DNA from: Oscillospiraceae bacterium
Lineage (GTDB): Bacteria > Bacillota > Clostridia > Oscillospirales > Acutalibacteraceae
NCBI GenBank assembly: GCA_015065645.1
Contig: SVPW01000003.1
Location: 28,362-92,361, forward strand
Length of the DNA: 64,000 nt
Direction: 5' to 3'
Positions 1 to 7,551 of this stretch are shown here, piece after piece. Numbering within the stretch: position 1 is the stretch's first letter; each line of letters begins with the position of its first letter. Both the position numbers and the translations under genes were made by a program. The notes beneath the pieces are model-generated. The model was not told where the DNA came from. It made no database searches and saw only the letters and a list, made by a program, of their open reading frames with translations.

Positions 1-1
1 T

Positions 2-1057
2 CATCCCTGGGTGCTTGTTGGTGAAGATAAGATGTCTAAATCAAAGGGCAATGTTATTTATGCCGATGAGCTTGCCGCACGCTTTGGAACAGATGCCGTT
101 CGTTATTATCTGCTTTCGGAAATTCCGTTCACTCAGGATGGTACAATCACCTATGAAAGCTTTATGACCAAGTATAATGCCGACCTTGCAAACACCTTGG
201 GCAACTTGGTAAACCGTTCTGTTGCAATGACACAGAAGTATTTTGACGGTAAGGTTCATGCAGTGGAAAATGATGAATTGGGTCTTGACCTTATAAATAC
301 CGCAAATGAAACGGTTAAAAAATATTATGAGCTTATGGATCAGTACCGCAATGCCGATGCGGTGGATGTGGTTATGAATCTTGCAAAGCGTTGCAATAAG
401 TATATTGACGAAACAACACCTTGGGCACTTGCTAAGGATGAGGCTCAGCGTGAAAAGCTTTGCGGTGTGCTTTATAATTTGCTTGAGTGTATTCGTATGC
501 TCAGCGTTATGTTAAAGCCTGTAATGCCTTCTTCTTGTGAGCTTATTGCACAGCAGATAGGTGAAAGCAATTCGGAGCTTGCGTTTGGTGTCGTTAAGGA
601 ATATGCCGTTGGTACGGCAACTCCGCTTTTTGCCCGTATAGATATTCAAAAGACATTGGAAGAAATTGAAGCGCAAAAGGCCGCAGAACAAAAGGCAAAT
701 GAGAAAAAATCAGAAAATGCCGTAACACTTGCTCAAATTTCAATAGAGGATTTTGCAAAGGTTGAGCTTCGCACAGCAAAGGTAATTGCTTGTGAGCCGA
801 TACCAAAGGCTAAAAAGCTTTTGAAGCTTACTTTGGATGATGGCAGCGGCAAGGAAAGAATTGTGGCTTCGGGTATTGCCAAATGGTATAAGCCCGATGA
901 GCTTGTGGGTCATACCGTTATTGTTGTGGCAAACCTTAAACCTGCTGTTCTTTGCGGTGTTGAATCTAACGGAATGATTCTTGCTGCAGATTGCGGTGAG
1001 GATGATGTAAAGCTAATTTTTGCGGATGATATTCCCGCAGGAAGTAAGGTGCGTTAA
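2..1057 (+). CDS. metG: Methionine--tRNA ligase, C-terminal part (cut by window start)
   Basis: This is the 3' portion of a class I methionyl-tRNA synthetase, which charges tRNA-Met in the cytoplasm. The frame is open from the window edge (His-Pro-Trp-Val) and immediately shows the KMSKS catalytic loop. The all-alpha anticodon-binding domain follows (residues with DETTPWAL are typical). The last ~105 residues form a C-terminal tRNA-binding OB domain (VELRTAKVIACEPIPKAKKL, then SNGMILAAD near the end), the long MetG form used as a dimerisation/tRNA-binding module. The catalytic Rossmann domain lies outside the window. The stop TAA shares one base with the ATG of the next gene, so the two are translationally coupled. 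Confidence 0.97.
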   Translation, partial: HPWVLVGEDKMSKSKGNVIYADELAARFGTDAVRYYLLSEIPFTQDGTITYESFMTKYNADLANTLGNLVNRSVAMTQKYFDGKVHAVENDELGLDLINTANETVKKYYELMDQYRNADAVDVVMNLAKRCNKYIDETTPWALAKDEAQREKLCGVLYNLLECIRMLSVMLKPVMPSSCELIAQQIGESNSELAFGVVKEYAVGTATPLFARIDIQKTLEEIEAQKAAEQKANEKKSENAVTLAQISIEDFAKVELRTAKVIACEPIPKAKKLLKLTLDDGSGKERIVASGIAKWYKPDELVGHTVIVVANLKPAVLCGVESNGMILAADCGEDDVKLIFADDIPAGSKVR

Positions 1058-1842
1058 TGGATTATCCCGAAATCTTAAGGTTAAAGGAAAATCTGATATT
1101 TGATTCACATGCACACCTTGACAGTAAACGATTTGACGATTTTCGTGAAGAACTGATTGAAAATATGTTTCAAAACGGTGTTGGCGGAATAGTTACCTGC
1201 GGTTGCGATGTTGAATCCTCAAAAAAAGCATTATCTATTGCCGAAAATCACGAATTTATCTATGCGGCAGTGGGTTATCACCCCTGTGATGTTGATGAGG
1301 AAGTAAAGCTTGATGTTATTGAGGAGCTGGCGCATAATAAAAAGTGCGTGGCTATAGGAGAAATAGGTCTTGATTATTATTGGGAAAAGGAAAATGCCGA
1401 ACAGCAAAAGGTGGTATTTGAAGAATTGCTTTCACTTGCAAAGAGGCTGGCGCTTCCTGTAATAGTGCATGACCGTGAAGCTCATGCCGATACACTTGAA
1501 ATTCTTAAAAAGCATAAACCAAAGGGTATTTTGCATTGCTATTCGGGCAGTGTGGAAATGGCTGAGGAAATAATAAAGCTTGGAATGTATATCGGTGTGG
1601 GCGGTGTTATAACCTTTAAAAATGCACGCAAATTACCTGATGTTGTTCGTGCTATACCTGATGATAAGCTTCTTTTGGAAACCGATTGTCCGTATCTTGC
1701 TCCTGAACCGTTTAGGGGGAAATTGTGCCATTCGGGAATGATTACTCTAACGGCAGAGAAAATAGCCGAAATACGCAATACTTCTCGTGATGAAATTTTA
1801 AAAATTTCCTTTGAAAACGCAAAAAAAATATTTGGTATTTAG
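1057..1842 (+). CDS. tatD: TatD family metal-dependent hydrolase (DNase-like)
   Basis: The 261-residue TIM-barrel hydrolase of the TatD/YcfH family acts as a metal-dependent 3'-5' exonuclease or phosphohydrolase in the cytoplasm. Family motifs are in order: FDSHAHLD near residue 15 (metal-binding His pair), GEIGLDYY near 100, PVIVHDREA near 138, HCYSG near 160, and LLETDCPYLAP near 205, whose Asp is catalytic. Length is normal for the family. The start overlaps the metG stop by one base (TAATG), a metG-tatD pairing common in Firmicutes. The physiological substrate cannot be told from the sequence. Confidence 0.93.
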   Translation: MDYPEILRLKENLIFDSHAHLDSKRFDDFREELIENMFQNGVGGIVTCGCDVESSKKALSIAENHEFIYAAVGYHPCDVDEEVKLDVIEELAHNKKCVAIGEIGLDYYWEKENAEQQKVVFEELLSLAKRLALPVIVHDREAHADTLEILKKHKPKGILHCYSGSVEMAEEIIKLGMYIGVGGVITFKNARKLPDVVRAIPDDKLLLETDCPYLAPEPFRGKLCHSGMITLTAEKIAEIRNTSRDEILKISFENAKKIFGI

Positions 1843-1894
1843 TATATTCGCCCCGCATTTACAGACACTAAGTTTGGAAAGCGGGGTGATTTTT

Positions 1895-2023
1895 GTGTTC
1901 GAAAATCAGCAGAATAACCAGAATAATCAGAACAAAAACAATCAGAATAAAAATCAGCAGAATAATCAGAACAAGAATAACCAGAATAATCAGAATAATC
2001 AGAATAAGAATAATCAGAAGTAA
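1895..2023 (+). CDS. Asn/Gln/Lys-only microprotein (42 aa)
   Basis: A short frame starts with GTG behind a GGGGTG ribosome-binding sequence. It encodes Met-Phe-Glu and then only Asn, Gln and Lys to the stop. The body is built from imperfect repeats of NNQ, NKN and QQN, encoded by CAG AAT AAY style tandem DNA. An in-frame upstream ATG (1811) lies inside tatD and lacks a good RBS, so I chose 1895. A strong terminator follows 20 bases later, consistent with a real last gene of the metG-tatD unit. I recognise no family. The composition is prion-like or low complexity, with no signal peptide or membrane segment. It could also be a non-coding repeat, but the RBS, start and frame closure argue for translation. 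Confidence 0.55.
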   Translation: MFENQQNNQNNQNKNNQNKNQQNNQNKNNQNNQNNQNKNNQK

Positions 2024-2043
2024 TTAATATTATTGATTGTAAA

Positions 2044-2082
2044 AGCACGGCAAGCGGTAATACCGATTGCCGTGCTGTTTTT
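2044..2082. terminator. Rho-independent terminator, probably bidirectional
   Basis: Perfect 10-bp arms AGCACGGCAA and TTGCCGTGCT enclose an inner CGGT/ACCG stem and are followed by a T run. It sits between the convergent NQ-peptide gene and the minus-strand ATPase gene, whose stop overlaps it, so it can serve both. Confidence 0.85.
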
Positions 2083-3151
2083 AATTAAAAAGTTCCTTTG
2101 AAAGAGCCGCCGCATAAAGGGAAACGGCTTCAAAATCCATTGCATCAATATAATATTTTTCCAATTTATCGTGAGTCAACTTTGCAAGAGAAAGCGTTTC
2201 GCAAGCGGCACCTATTAATTCACGGGCAATTTTTTTCCTTAAATTAAGGCGCTGGCGCATACCGTTAAGCGCTTTTATATCCATAAATCGACGGGCGTGT
2301 ATGCGCCGTTCGTTACTTTCAAGGCTAAATACCGAATTTTCGGTTATAAAGGCAAGCGAAAGTGAGGGAATAAGGATGTGGTCGATAAGCTTTTCCGGTA
2401 AAAATGCGTTTCTTACGGTGATTATATCAAATCCGCTGTTTAAGGCGTAATCCCTTATGGTTTTCATAAATATGTTTGAAACATTTCCGTATGGGTCGGA
2501 AATAATTATACGGTTAAGGTAGAAGTTTTTTATTGTATCGGCATAGGTTACTATTCCAAGCGGTGTGATACCCTGCAAAAAGCGTGTGGTTTCACTGCCG
2601 TTAATAAGCCGTTTTGGTATGTGTTTTTTTGCAAGCTTTAGTGCCGCTGCTTTGGCACGGGGCTCATCTGTGATTGCGTGTGTTGCAGAAAGCATACCGT
2701 TTAATAATTGACCGCAACCTAAAAGATATCCTGAACAGGTTTTGTGAAGAAGCCTGTTTTTTGCTGTGGCTGCGGCAATTTCTTTTCGTTTGAGATAAAG
2801 CTTTTCGCTATTCCAAAAATCGCCTAAATTTATTATTTGCTCCTTGGCACCGGGAAGCTTTGGTTCAACTGTATGCGGTGCGGTGGCATCTAAAATTACG
2901 ATTTTGCTTTTTTCAAAAATTATTCCGTCAAGTGAATATGGGTCAGAACTGCAAGGGCAGAGTATCGGCTCCTCACCACGCTCTATTGCATAGTTTGCAA
3001 GATATTTCATAAGTGAGGATTTTCCCGTTCCGGGACCGCCCTTTATAAGATATGCTCTGTAATCATCAGGCTTAAAGCTATCCTCAAAATATGAAATAAA
3101 TCCCGTACAGGAATTAGCACCCAAAAAGAATTTTTGCATCATTTTTTCCAT
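2081..3151 (-). CDS. P-loop ATPase, PRK06851-like conserved protein
   Basis: A 356-residue soluble protein with a clear Walker A loop (GGPGTGKSS, about residue 39). Characteristic family blocks follow: CSSDPYSLDG, then ILDATAPHTVEP and PGAKEQIINLGDFW. These match the conserved clostridial ATPase group often annotated as PRK06851. Family members carry two ATPase-like halves; here the second half (from about residue 190) has no intact P-loop. The start is ATG at 3151, seven bases after GGGGG; a TTG six bases further upstream abuts the RBS and is unlikely. The gene is monocistronic and convergent with tatD. Its cellular role is not established and I do not assign one. Confidence 0.8.
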   Translation of the reverse strand: MEKMMQKFFLGANSCTGFISYFEDSFKPDDYRAYLIKGGPGTGKSSLMKYLANYAIERGEEPILCPCSSDPYSLDGIIFEKSKIVILDATAPHTVEPKLPGAKEQIINLGDFWNSEKLYLKRKEIAAATAKNRLLHKTCSGYLLGCGQLLNGMLSATHAITDEPRAKAAALKLAKKHIPKRLINGSETTRFLQGITPLGIVTYADTIKNFYLNRIIISDPYGNVSNIFMKTIRDYALNSGFDIITVRNAFLPEKLIDHILIPSLSLAFITENSVFSLESNERRIHARRFMDIKALNGMRQRLNLRKKIARELIGAACETLSLAKLTHDKLEKYYIDAMDFEAVSLYAAALSKELFN

Positions 3152-3211
3152 AAACAAACCCCCGAATTTAAAAAATAGGCTCTGTTTTAGTTTATTCTTT
3201 ATATTTCACTT

Positions 3212-3240
3212 TTGACACAGCGCATTATTTGTGGTAAAAT
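3212..3240 (+). promoter_or_regulatory. Sigma-A promoter of rnpB
   Basis: TTGACA, a 17-bp spacer and TAAAAT lie 9 bases before the expected 5' end of RNase P RNA. Confidence 0.9.
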
Positions 3241-3248
3241 ATAAATGT

Positions 3249-3612
3249 AAGTCGGCCGTGCGGTCGCGGAAGCTTTAGCTTCTGAGGAAAGTCCGAGCCC
3301 CATAGGGCAGAATAACGGCTAACAGCCGCCGAGGGTGACCTTAGGGATAGTGCAACAGAGATATACCGCCGAATGAGCCGGTATTTTACCGGAATGTGTT
3401 TTTACACTGCCCCATTCGGTAAGGGTGGAAAGGCGAGGTAAGAGCTCACCGGCTGCGTGGGAACACAGCAGTCCTGTAAACCCTATTCGGAGCAACGCTG
3501 ACTACGGCTATACACCTGCCCGGTGTGCCGTGAAAAGCGGCTTGAGCTGTGGGGCAACCCACAGTCGAGATAGATGACCGTGCAAGACAGAACTCGGCTT
3601 ATAGGCCGACTT
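3249..3612 (+). ncRNA. rnpB: RNase P RNA, bacterial type A
   Basis: The catalytic RNA that trims tRNA 5' leaders. The universally conserved block GAGGAAAGTCCGAGCC is present near the 5' end. The 3' end carries the AGACAGAACTCGGCTTATAGG-type block (seen around 3588-3604). The terminal P1 helix forms between AAGTCGGCC at 3249 and GGCCGACTT ending at 3612. At ~364 nt, with the type A layout typical of Clostridia rather than the Bacillus type B, it is full length. A consensus promoter lies upstream and a terminator about 80 bases downstream. Confidence 0.95.
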
Positions 3613-3688
3613 ACTTAAAATTAAATCTGCAATCCGATTTGCCAAAGGGAATACACCTGAGAGAATGATATTGAATTGTAGTGTGGTA

Positions 3689-3727
3689 AAAAATCATCCG
3701 CCAATAAAAAGGCGGATGATTTTTTGT
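3689..3727 (+). terminator. Terminator after rnpB
   Basis: AATCATCCGCC and GGCGGATGATT form an 11-bp stem with an AATAAAAA loop followed by TTTTT. Confidence 0.9.
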
Positions 3728-3795
3728 GTATTTCGGCAAATTTTAAGGCAATTTTTTTACTATGAAAAGCCCTATAAAACAGCTTTAAAAAAATA

Positions 3796-3813
3796 TTGTT
3801 AAAAATTTAGCGA
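3796..3813. promoter_or_regulatory. Candidate Rex operator of the hydrogenase operon
   Basis: TTGTTAA-AAAT-TTAGCGA matches the clostridial Rex palindrome TTGTTAA-N4-TTAACAA at 12 of 14 informative positions. It ends 17 bp before the predicted -35 box of the hyd operon. Rex is the NADH/NAD+-sensing repressor of fermentative and hydrogenase genes in Clostridia; binding here is inferred. Confidence 0.45.
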
Positions 3814-3830
3814 AATTGTTGAAAAAGGTC

Positions 3831-3859
3831 TTTTCAAAATGAGTTTTTTATGTTATACT
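3831..3859 (+). promoter_or_regulatory. Promoter of the hydrogenase operon
   Basis: TTTTCA, a 17-bp spacer and TATACT lie ~68 bp before the hydC start. A small dyad, GGTATA-GGCA-TATACC (about 3865-3880), sits in the early transcribed region. Confidence 0.6.
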
Positions 3860-3927
3860 ATAGCGGTATAGGCATATACCTTTATAAGGTGTGTGATATA
3901 TTTACTATTCAAGGGAGGATTCTGTTC

Positions 3928-4425
3928 ATGAAAAAGAAAATCAGCACACTTCCTTTCAACGGAACGGCCGAGCAGGAAGCACAGCTCAAGCAGGTTATTG
4001 ATGAAAATAAATCTGATAAGAGCAACCTTATGGTCGTTATGCAAAAGGCACAGGATATCTACGGATATCTTCCGATTGAAGTGCAGAACATGATTGCTGA
4101 GGGTATGGGCGTACCTATGGAAAAGGTTTACGGCGTTGCAACCTTCTATGCGCAGTTCTCACTTTCACCGAAAGGAAAGTACAACATCTCGGTATGCTTA
4201 GGTACCGCTTGCTACGTTAAGGGCTCAGGTGATATTTTTGACCGCCTCAGCGAAAGACTTGGAATTGGCGCAGATGAATGCACTGAAGACGGTAAGTTTT
4301 CTCTTACTGCTTGCCGTTGCATAGGCGCTTGCGGTCTTGCTCCGGTTCTCACCGTTAATGACGATGTTTACGGTCGTCTTACAGTTGACGATGTAGACGA
4401 TATTTTGGCAAAATACGCCGATTAA
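3928..4425 (+). CDS. hydC: Electron-bifurcating hydrogenase subunit HydC (NuoE-like [2Fe-2S] protein)
   Basis: The 165-residue thioredoxin-like [2Fe-2S] ferredoxin is the NuoE/HydC subunit of the trimeric hydrogenase that couples NADH and reduced ferredoxin to H2. An N-terminal helical part (LMVVMQKAQDIYGYLP, VYGVATFYAQF) precedes the cluster domain. Its ligands are the Cys pair in CLGTACYVKG and the pair in CRCIGACGLAP. I start at the ATG at 3928 behind GGGAGGA; an in-frame ATG 78 bases upstream lies at the promoter and has no RBS. It is the first gene of a ten-gene operon ending with hydA. In many genomes hydC abuts hydB; here it is separated from hydB by a signalling block. Confidence 0.92.
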   Translation: MKKKISTLPFNGTAEQEAQLKQVIDENKSDKSNLMVVMQKAQDIYGYLPIEVQNMIAEGMGVPMEKVYGVATFYAQFSLSPKGKYNISVCLGTACYVKGSGDIFDRLSERLGIGADECTEDGKFSLTACRCIGACGLAPVLTVNDDVYGRLTVDDVDDILAKYAD

Positions 4426-4436
4426 AGGAATAATTT

Positions 4437-4793
4437 ATGAAAATCAGTACGATGAAAGAGCTTTTGGGTGCAAAGGTTTATTGTTGTGAGGAATCGCTTG
4501 GCCGTCATGTTTATTCTGCCTGCGGAAGTGATATGATGAGCGATGTCTTGGCTTATGTTAAAGATCAGGCGGTACTTCTTACGGGTCTTGTAAACCCACA
4601 GGTTATACGCACAGCCGAGATGATGGATATGATATGCATCATCTTTGTCCGTGAAAAAATGCCCACTCCTGAAATGATTGAGTTGGCACGGGAAAGCGGA
4701 ATTGTTATGATGACTACGGATAAGCGTATGTATGATGCTTGCGGTATTCTTTATACCAATGGCCTCGTAGGAAAGCCGGTTCGCCATGTCTGA
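4437..4793 (+). CDS. DRTGG-domain protein 1 of the hydrogenase operon
   Basis: A 118-residue soluble protein resembling the stand-alone DRTGG-domain proteins that recur in clostridial hydrogenase operons. The fold is suggested by the opening block MKELLGAKVYCCEE, a central segment VLLTGLVNPQVIRTAEMMDM, and IVMMTTDKRMYDACG near the C-terminus. Several cysteines are present but no recognised cluster motif. It starts 11 bases after hydC, and its stop overlaps the start of the ATPase gene by 8 bases, so the three are co-translated. DRTGG domains have no proven biochemical role; nucleotide-related regulation is a guess. Confidence 0.75.
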   Translation: MKISTMKELLGAKVYCCEESLGRHVYSACGSDMMSDVLAYVKDQAVLLTGLVNPQVIRTAEMMDMICIIFVREKMPTPEMIELARESGIVMMTTDKRMYDACGILYTNGLVGKPVRHV

Positions 4794-5208
4794 GGCACTT
4801 AATTTCCACTTTGATGTGGATGGGGAAAACTTCACCTCTGCCGGGCAGGCTTCGGTACAGGTAAAGAAAAATCTTCGTCAGCTTGGGTTATCTCCTGAAA
4901 TTATTCGCAGGGTATCCATTGCAATGTATGAGGGTGAAATTAATATGGTAATACACGCAGGCGGCGGCGAAGCCGATGTTGATGTGTATGAGGACCGTAT
5001 TGAAATTATCCTTACCGACCATGGACCCGGAATAAAAAATATTGAACAGGCAATGCAGGAGGGCTTTTCCACAGCTCCCGATGCTATTCGTTCATTAGGT
5101 TTCGGTGCAGGTATGGGACTTCCGAATATGAAGCGTTATACCGATAAAATGGAGATTGATACCGTTGTTGGAGAAGGCACTACCATTAGGATGTGTGTTA
5201 ATCTTTAA
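4786..5208 (+). CDS. GHKL ATPase, RsbW-like anti-sigma/serine kinase fold
   Basis: A 140-residue HATPase_c protein of the RsbW/SpoIIAB type without any histidine-kinase dimerisation domain. The N-box appears as YEGEINMVIHAGGG (about residue 45), where Glu and Asn would hold Mg-ATP. The G1 box is LTDHGPGI and the G2 box GFGAGMGLPNMKR. The C-terminal strand is GEGTTIRMCVN. Such proteins phosphorylate or bind partner proteins. The tight coupling to a DRTGG protein and an [FeFe]-hydrogenase-like protein suggests it reads out that sensor. Start overlaps the previous gene by 8 bases. Confidence 0.85.
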   Translation: MSEALNFHFDVDGENFTSAGQASVQVKKNLRQLGLSPEIIRRVSIAMYEGEINMVIHAGGGEADVDVYEDRIEIILTDHGPGIKNIEQAMQEGFSTAPDAIRSLGFGAGMGLPNMKRYTDKMEIDTVVGEGTTIRMCVNL

Positions 5209-5229
5209 AAATGAAAAGGTGGGGAGTAT

Positions 5230-6501
5230 ATGAATACTTATGTTCATTCGGTTAGATTAGACCGTAATAAGTGTACCGGTTGTACAACCTGCCTGCGTCA
5301 TTGTCCTACTGAGGCAATACGCATAAAAGATCATCATGCCGTAATTGACCAAACCCGCTGTATTGACTGCGGTGAATGTATAAGGGTATGTCCTCATAAG
5401 GCTAAACGTGCGGTTTGCAGTAAGCTTGAATCTATGAAGCGTTTTAAGTGGAAGATAGCTCTGCCTGCCCCCACGCTTTACGGTCAGTTTGATAACTTGG
5501 ATGATGTGGATTATGTTTTGGAGGGTCTTTTAAAAATCGGGTTTGACGATGTTTATGAGGTTTCCAAAGCGGCGGAGCTTGTTTCCGCATACACAAGGCT
5601 TTATCTCAAAACTGATGGAATTAAAAAGCCGGTAATAAGCTCGGCTTGTCCTGTTGTTGTAAGGCTTATTGCTCTGCGTTTCCCATCTTTAAACGATCAT
5701 ATTTTGCATATGCTTCCTCCAATGGAGGTTGCGGCAAAATTTGCCCGTGAAAAGGCAAAGCGTGAGCATCCGGAGTTATCTGATGAGGATATAGGCATAT
5801 GCTTTATTTCCCCGTGTCCCGCAAAGGTCAGTTATGTAAAAAACGGCTTTGCTGATTACAAAAGTCAGGTTGATGAGGTTGTTTCTATCAGTGATATATA
5901 TTTTATGCTGATAAGTGAAATGCATCAGGATGATCAAATCAGGCCGATGTCTCAATCGGGAATGATAGGTATCGGCTGGGCAAGCTCAGGAGGAGAAGCC
6001 ACCGCAATTTTCAATGAGGATTATCTTGCGGCGGATGGTATTGAGAATATTATTCATGTTCTTGACCAGATAGAAAACGGTAATATACCGCCTCTTGAAT
6101 TCATCGAACTGAATGCCTGCCCCGGCGGTTGTGTCGGCGGAGTAATGGCAATGCAGAACCCCTTTATTGCAAAGGCTCGTCTGCAAAGTTTAAGAAGGTA
6201 TCTTCCGGTATCACAGAATTTCCTGTCGCCGGAGGAGGAAAAATACATTCCCGAATCTTATATTTTTAATAACCTTCCGGTTTATAATCCAATAAATCGG
6301 TTGGGAAACAATATGGCTGAATCAATGCGTATGATGGCAGATATTCAGAAATTGCGTTCGTTGCTTCCCGGTATAGACTGTGGCTCTTGCGGTGCACCTA
6401 CATGCCGTGCATTTGCGGAGGATGTTGTTAAAGGGAATGCCGATCCAAAAGACTGTTTAATAGTTGATCTTTACCGAAAGGATACGAAAAATGACGGTTA
6501 A
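5230..6501 (+). CDS. Sensory-type [FeFe]-hydrogenase-like iron-sulfur protein
   Basis: A 423-residue protein with three parts. Residues 15-54 hold two [4Fe-4S] ferredoxin motifs (C15, C18, C21, C25; C44, C47, C50, C54). Residues ~75-310 form an H-cluster domain, with L1 as SSACP (C140), L2 as SPCPAK (C196) and L3 as ELNACPGGCVGG (C297, C301). Residues ~375-410 carry a four-Cys Fe-S module (C384, C387, C392, C409). All four expected H-cluster cysteine ligands are kept. However, the first Cys of the canonical TSCCP (proton relay) is Ala, and the small-subunit tail of catalytic enzymes is missing. This is the pattern of putative sensory HydS proteins rather than of a production enzyme. It lies mid-operon between ATPase, DRTGG and PHP genes. 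Confidence 0.82.
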   Translation: MNTYVHSVRLDRNKCTGCTTCLRHCPTEAIRIKDHHAVIDQTRCIDCGECIRVCPHKAKRAVCSKLESMKRFKWKIALPAPTLYGQFDNLDDVDYVLEGLLKIGFDDVYEVSKAAELVSAYTRLYLKTDGIKKPVISSACPVVVRLIALRFPSLNDHILHMLPPMEVAAKFAREKAKREHPELSDEDIGICFISPCPAKVSYVKNGFADYKSQVDEVVSISDIYFMLISEMHQDDQIRPMSQSGMIGIGWASSGGEATAIFNEDYLAADGIENIIHVLDQIENGNIPPLEFIELNACPGGCVGGVMAMQNPFIAKARLQSLRRYLPVSQNFLSPEEEKYIPESYIFNNLPVYNPINRLGNNMAESMRMMADIQKLRSLLPGIDCGSCGAPTCRAFAEDVVKGNADPKDCLIVDLYRKDTKNDG

Positions 6502-6820
6502 TGATCTTATAAAAACAGAACAATTCGTTGAGGTTTCGTTACCTGACGGCGAAAGGGAAATAAACGGTGTTTATATCGGTGATCTTTTAAGCTGGGTAAT
6601 GGGAAATGCTCAGGCTGATAACGCTTGGATCACTATTATGTCAAACATAAATGTGGTTGCTGTGGCATCGCTTATTGATGTTTCCTGCGTAATATTGGCT
6701 GAGGGTGTTAGCCTTGACGATGAGGTTAAGGCTGCTGCACAAAATAAGGGAATAAATGTGGTTTCAACCACCGCTTCCGCTTATGAAACTGCAGTAATGC
6801 TTTCAAAAATTTTGTTATGA
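6491..6820 (+). CDS. DRTGG-domain protein 2 of the hydrogenase operon
   Basis: A 109-residue soluble protein related to the DRTGG family, shorter than the copy at 4437. Recognisable blocks are INGVYIGDLLSWVMGNAQ, AWITIMSNINVVAVASLIDVS and VSTTASAYETAVMLSKIL. I start at the ATG at 6491, which overlaps the end of the sensory hydrogenase gene by 11 bases; an upstream in-frame ATG lies deeper inside that gene. The stop overlaps the next start (ATGAG). Two different DRTGG proteins flanking one hydrogenase-like protein is a recurring arrangement in Clostridia. Function unknown; partner binding within the signalling block is inferred. Confidence 0.72.
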   Translation: MTVNDLIKTEQFVEVSLPDGEREINGVYIGDLLSWVMGNAQADNAWITIMSNINVVAVASLIDVSCVILAEGVSLDDEVKAAAQNKGINVVSTTASAYETAVMLSKILL

Positions 6821-7551
6821 GTCGTTATTATTACGATTTTCATATTCATTCCTGCCTTTCTCCTTGTGCCGATGATGATAATACACCGAATAATCTTGCC
6901 GGTATGGCAACGCTTAACGGTATTGGAATTATGGCACTTACCGATCATAACAGTGCAAAAAATTGTCCTGCTTTTTTTGAAGCGGCACGCCGTTACGGTA
7001 TTATACCCATAGCCGGTATGGAGCTTACAACGGCTGAGGATATTCATATTGTTTGTTTGTTTGAACAGCTTGATGATGCGCTTCGTTTTGATAGCTTTGT
7101 GGAAAAACGGCGTCCTGCTTTCAAAAACCGTGTGGATATATACGGCGAACAGATGATTATGGATGGTGAGGATAATGTGATAGCACGGGAAGAAAACTTT
7201 CTCCCCATTGCTACCGATATTTCTCTTGATGAAGCGGCAAAGCTTGTTAAGGAATATAACGGAATTTGCTATCCGGCACATATTGACCGTCAGGCAAACG
7301 GAATTATTGCAACACTTGGTACCTTCCCCGATTATCCTGAATTTACCTGTGTTGAATTTCATGATGCGTCAAAAAGGGATGAATATACAGAAAAATACGG
7401 CCTGCAGAAAAAAAGAATACTTGTCAGCTCGGATACTCATTATTTAACCGATCTTCGTGAAGAAAACGATTATTTGGAAATTGATGATGAACCGTACAGC
7501 AGTGCGCTTGTGAGGCGTAATCTATTCAAAATTTTACGGGGTGAAGAATGA
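6817..7551 (+). CDS. PHP-domain phosphoesterase
   Basis: A 244-residue PHP (polymerase and histidinol phosphatase) protein. The first metal motif is DFHIHSCLSPC (His-x-His) at residues 7-17, followed by ALTDHNSAKN near 40 and GMELTTAEDIHIV near 68. PAHIDRQ occurs near 155 and SSDTHYL near 205. These residues build a trinuclear metal site for phosphoester hydrolysis in the cytoplasm. PHP genes of this type are common companions of hydrogenase and iron-sulfur regulatory clusters. Here the gene overlaps its neighbours on both sides by 4 bases, so it belongs to the same co-translated set. The substrate is unknown; a nucleotide or phospho-signal is a guess. Confidence 0.85.
   Translation: MSRYYYDFHIHSCLSPCADDDNTPNNLAGMATLNGIGIMALTDHNSAKNCPAFFEAARRYGIIPIAGMELTTAEDIHIVCLFEQLDDALRFDSFVEKRRPAFKNRVDIYGEQMIMDGEDNVIAREENFLPIATDISLDEAAKLVKEYNGICYPAHIDRQANGIIATLGTFPDYPEFTCVEFHDASKRDEYTEKYGLQKKRILVSSDTHYLTDLREENDYLEIDDEPYSSALVRRNLFKILRGEE

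Noticed and set aside
1895..2023. CRISPR-like array from the repeated CAGAAT units
   Set aside because: Repeat units are 6-12 bases, irregular and without spacers; they encode a continuous frame.
5230..6501. A second catalytic hydrogenase for H2 production
   Set aside because: The relay Cys position is Ala, L2 and L3 are off consensus and the small-subunit tail is missing.
6781..7362. 193-codon minus-strand open frame across the PHP gene
   Set aside because: It is antisense to a gene with intact catalytic motifs and shows no family features.
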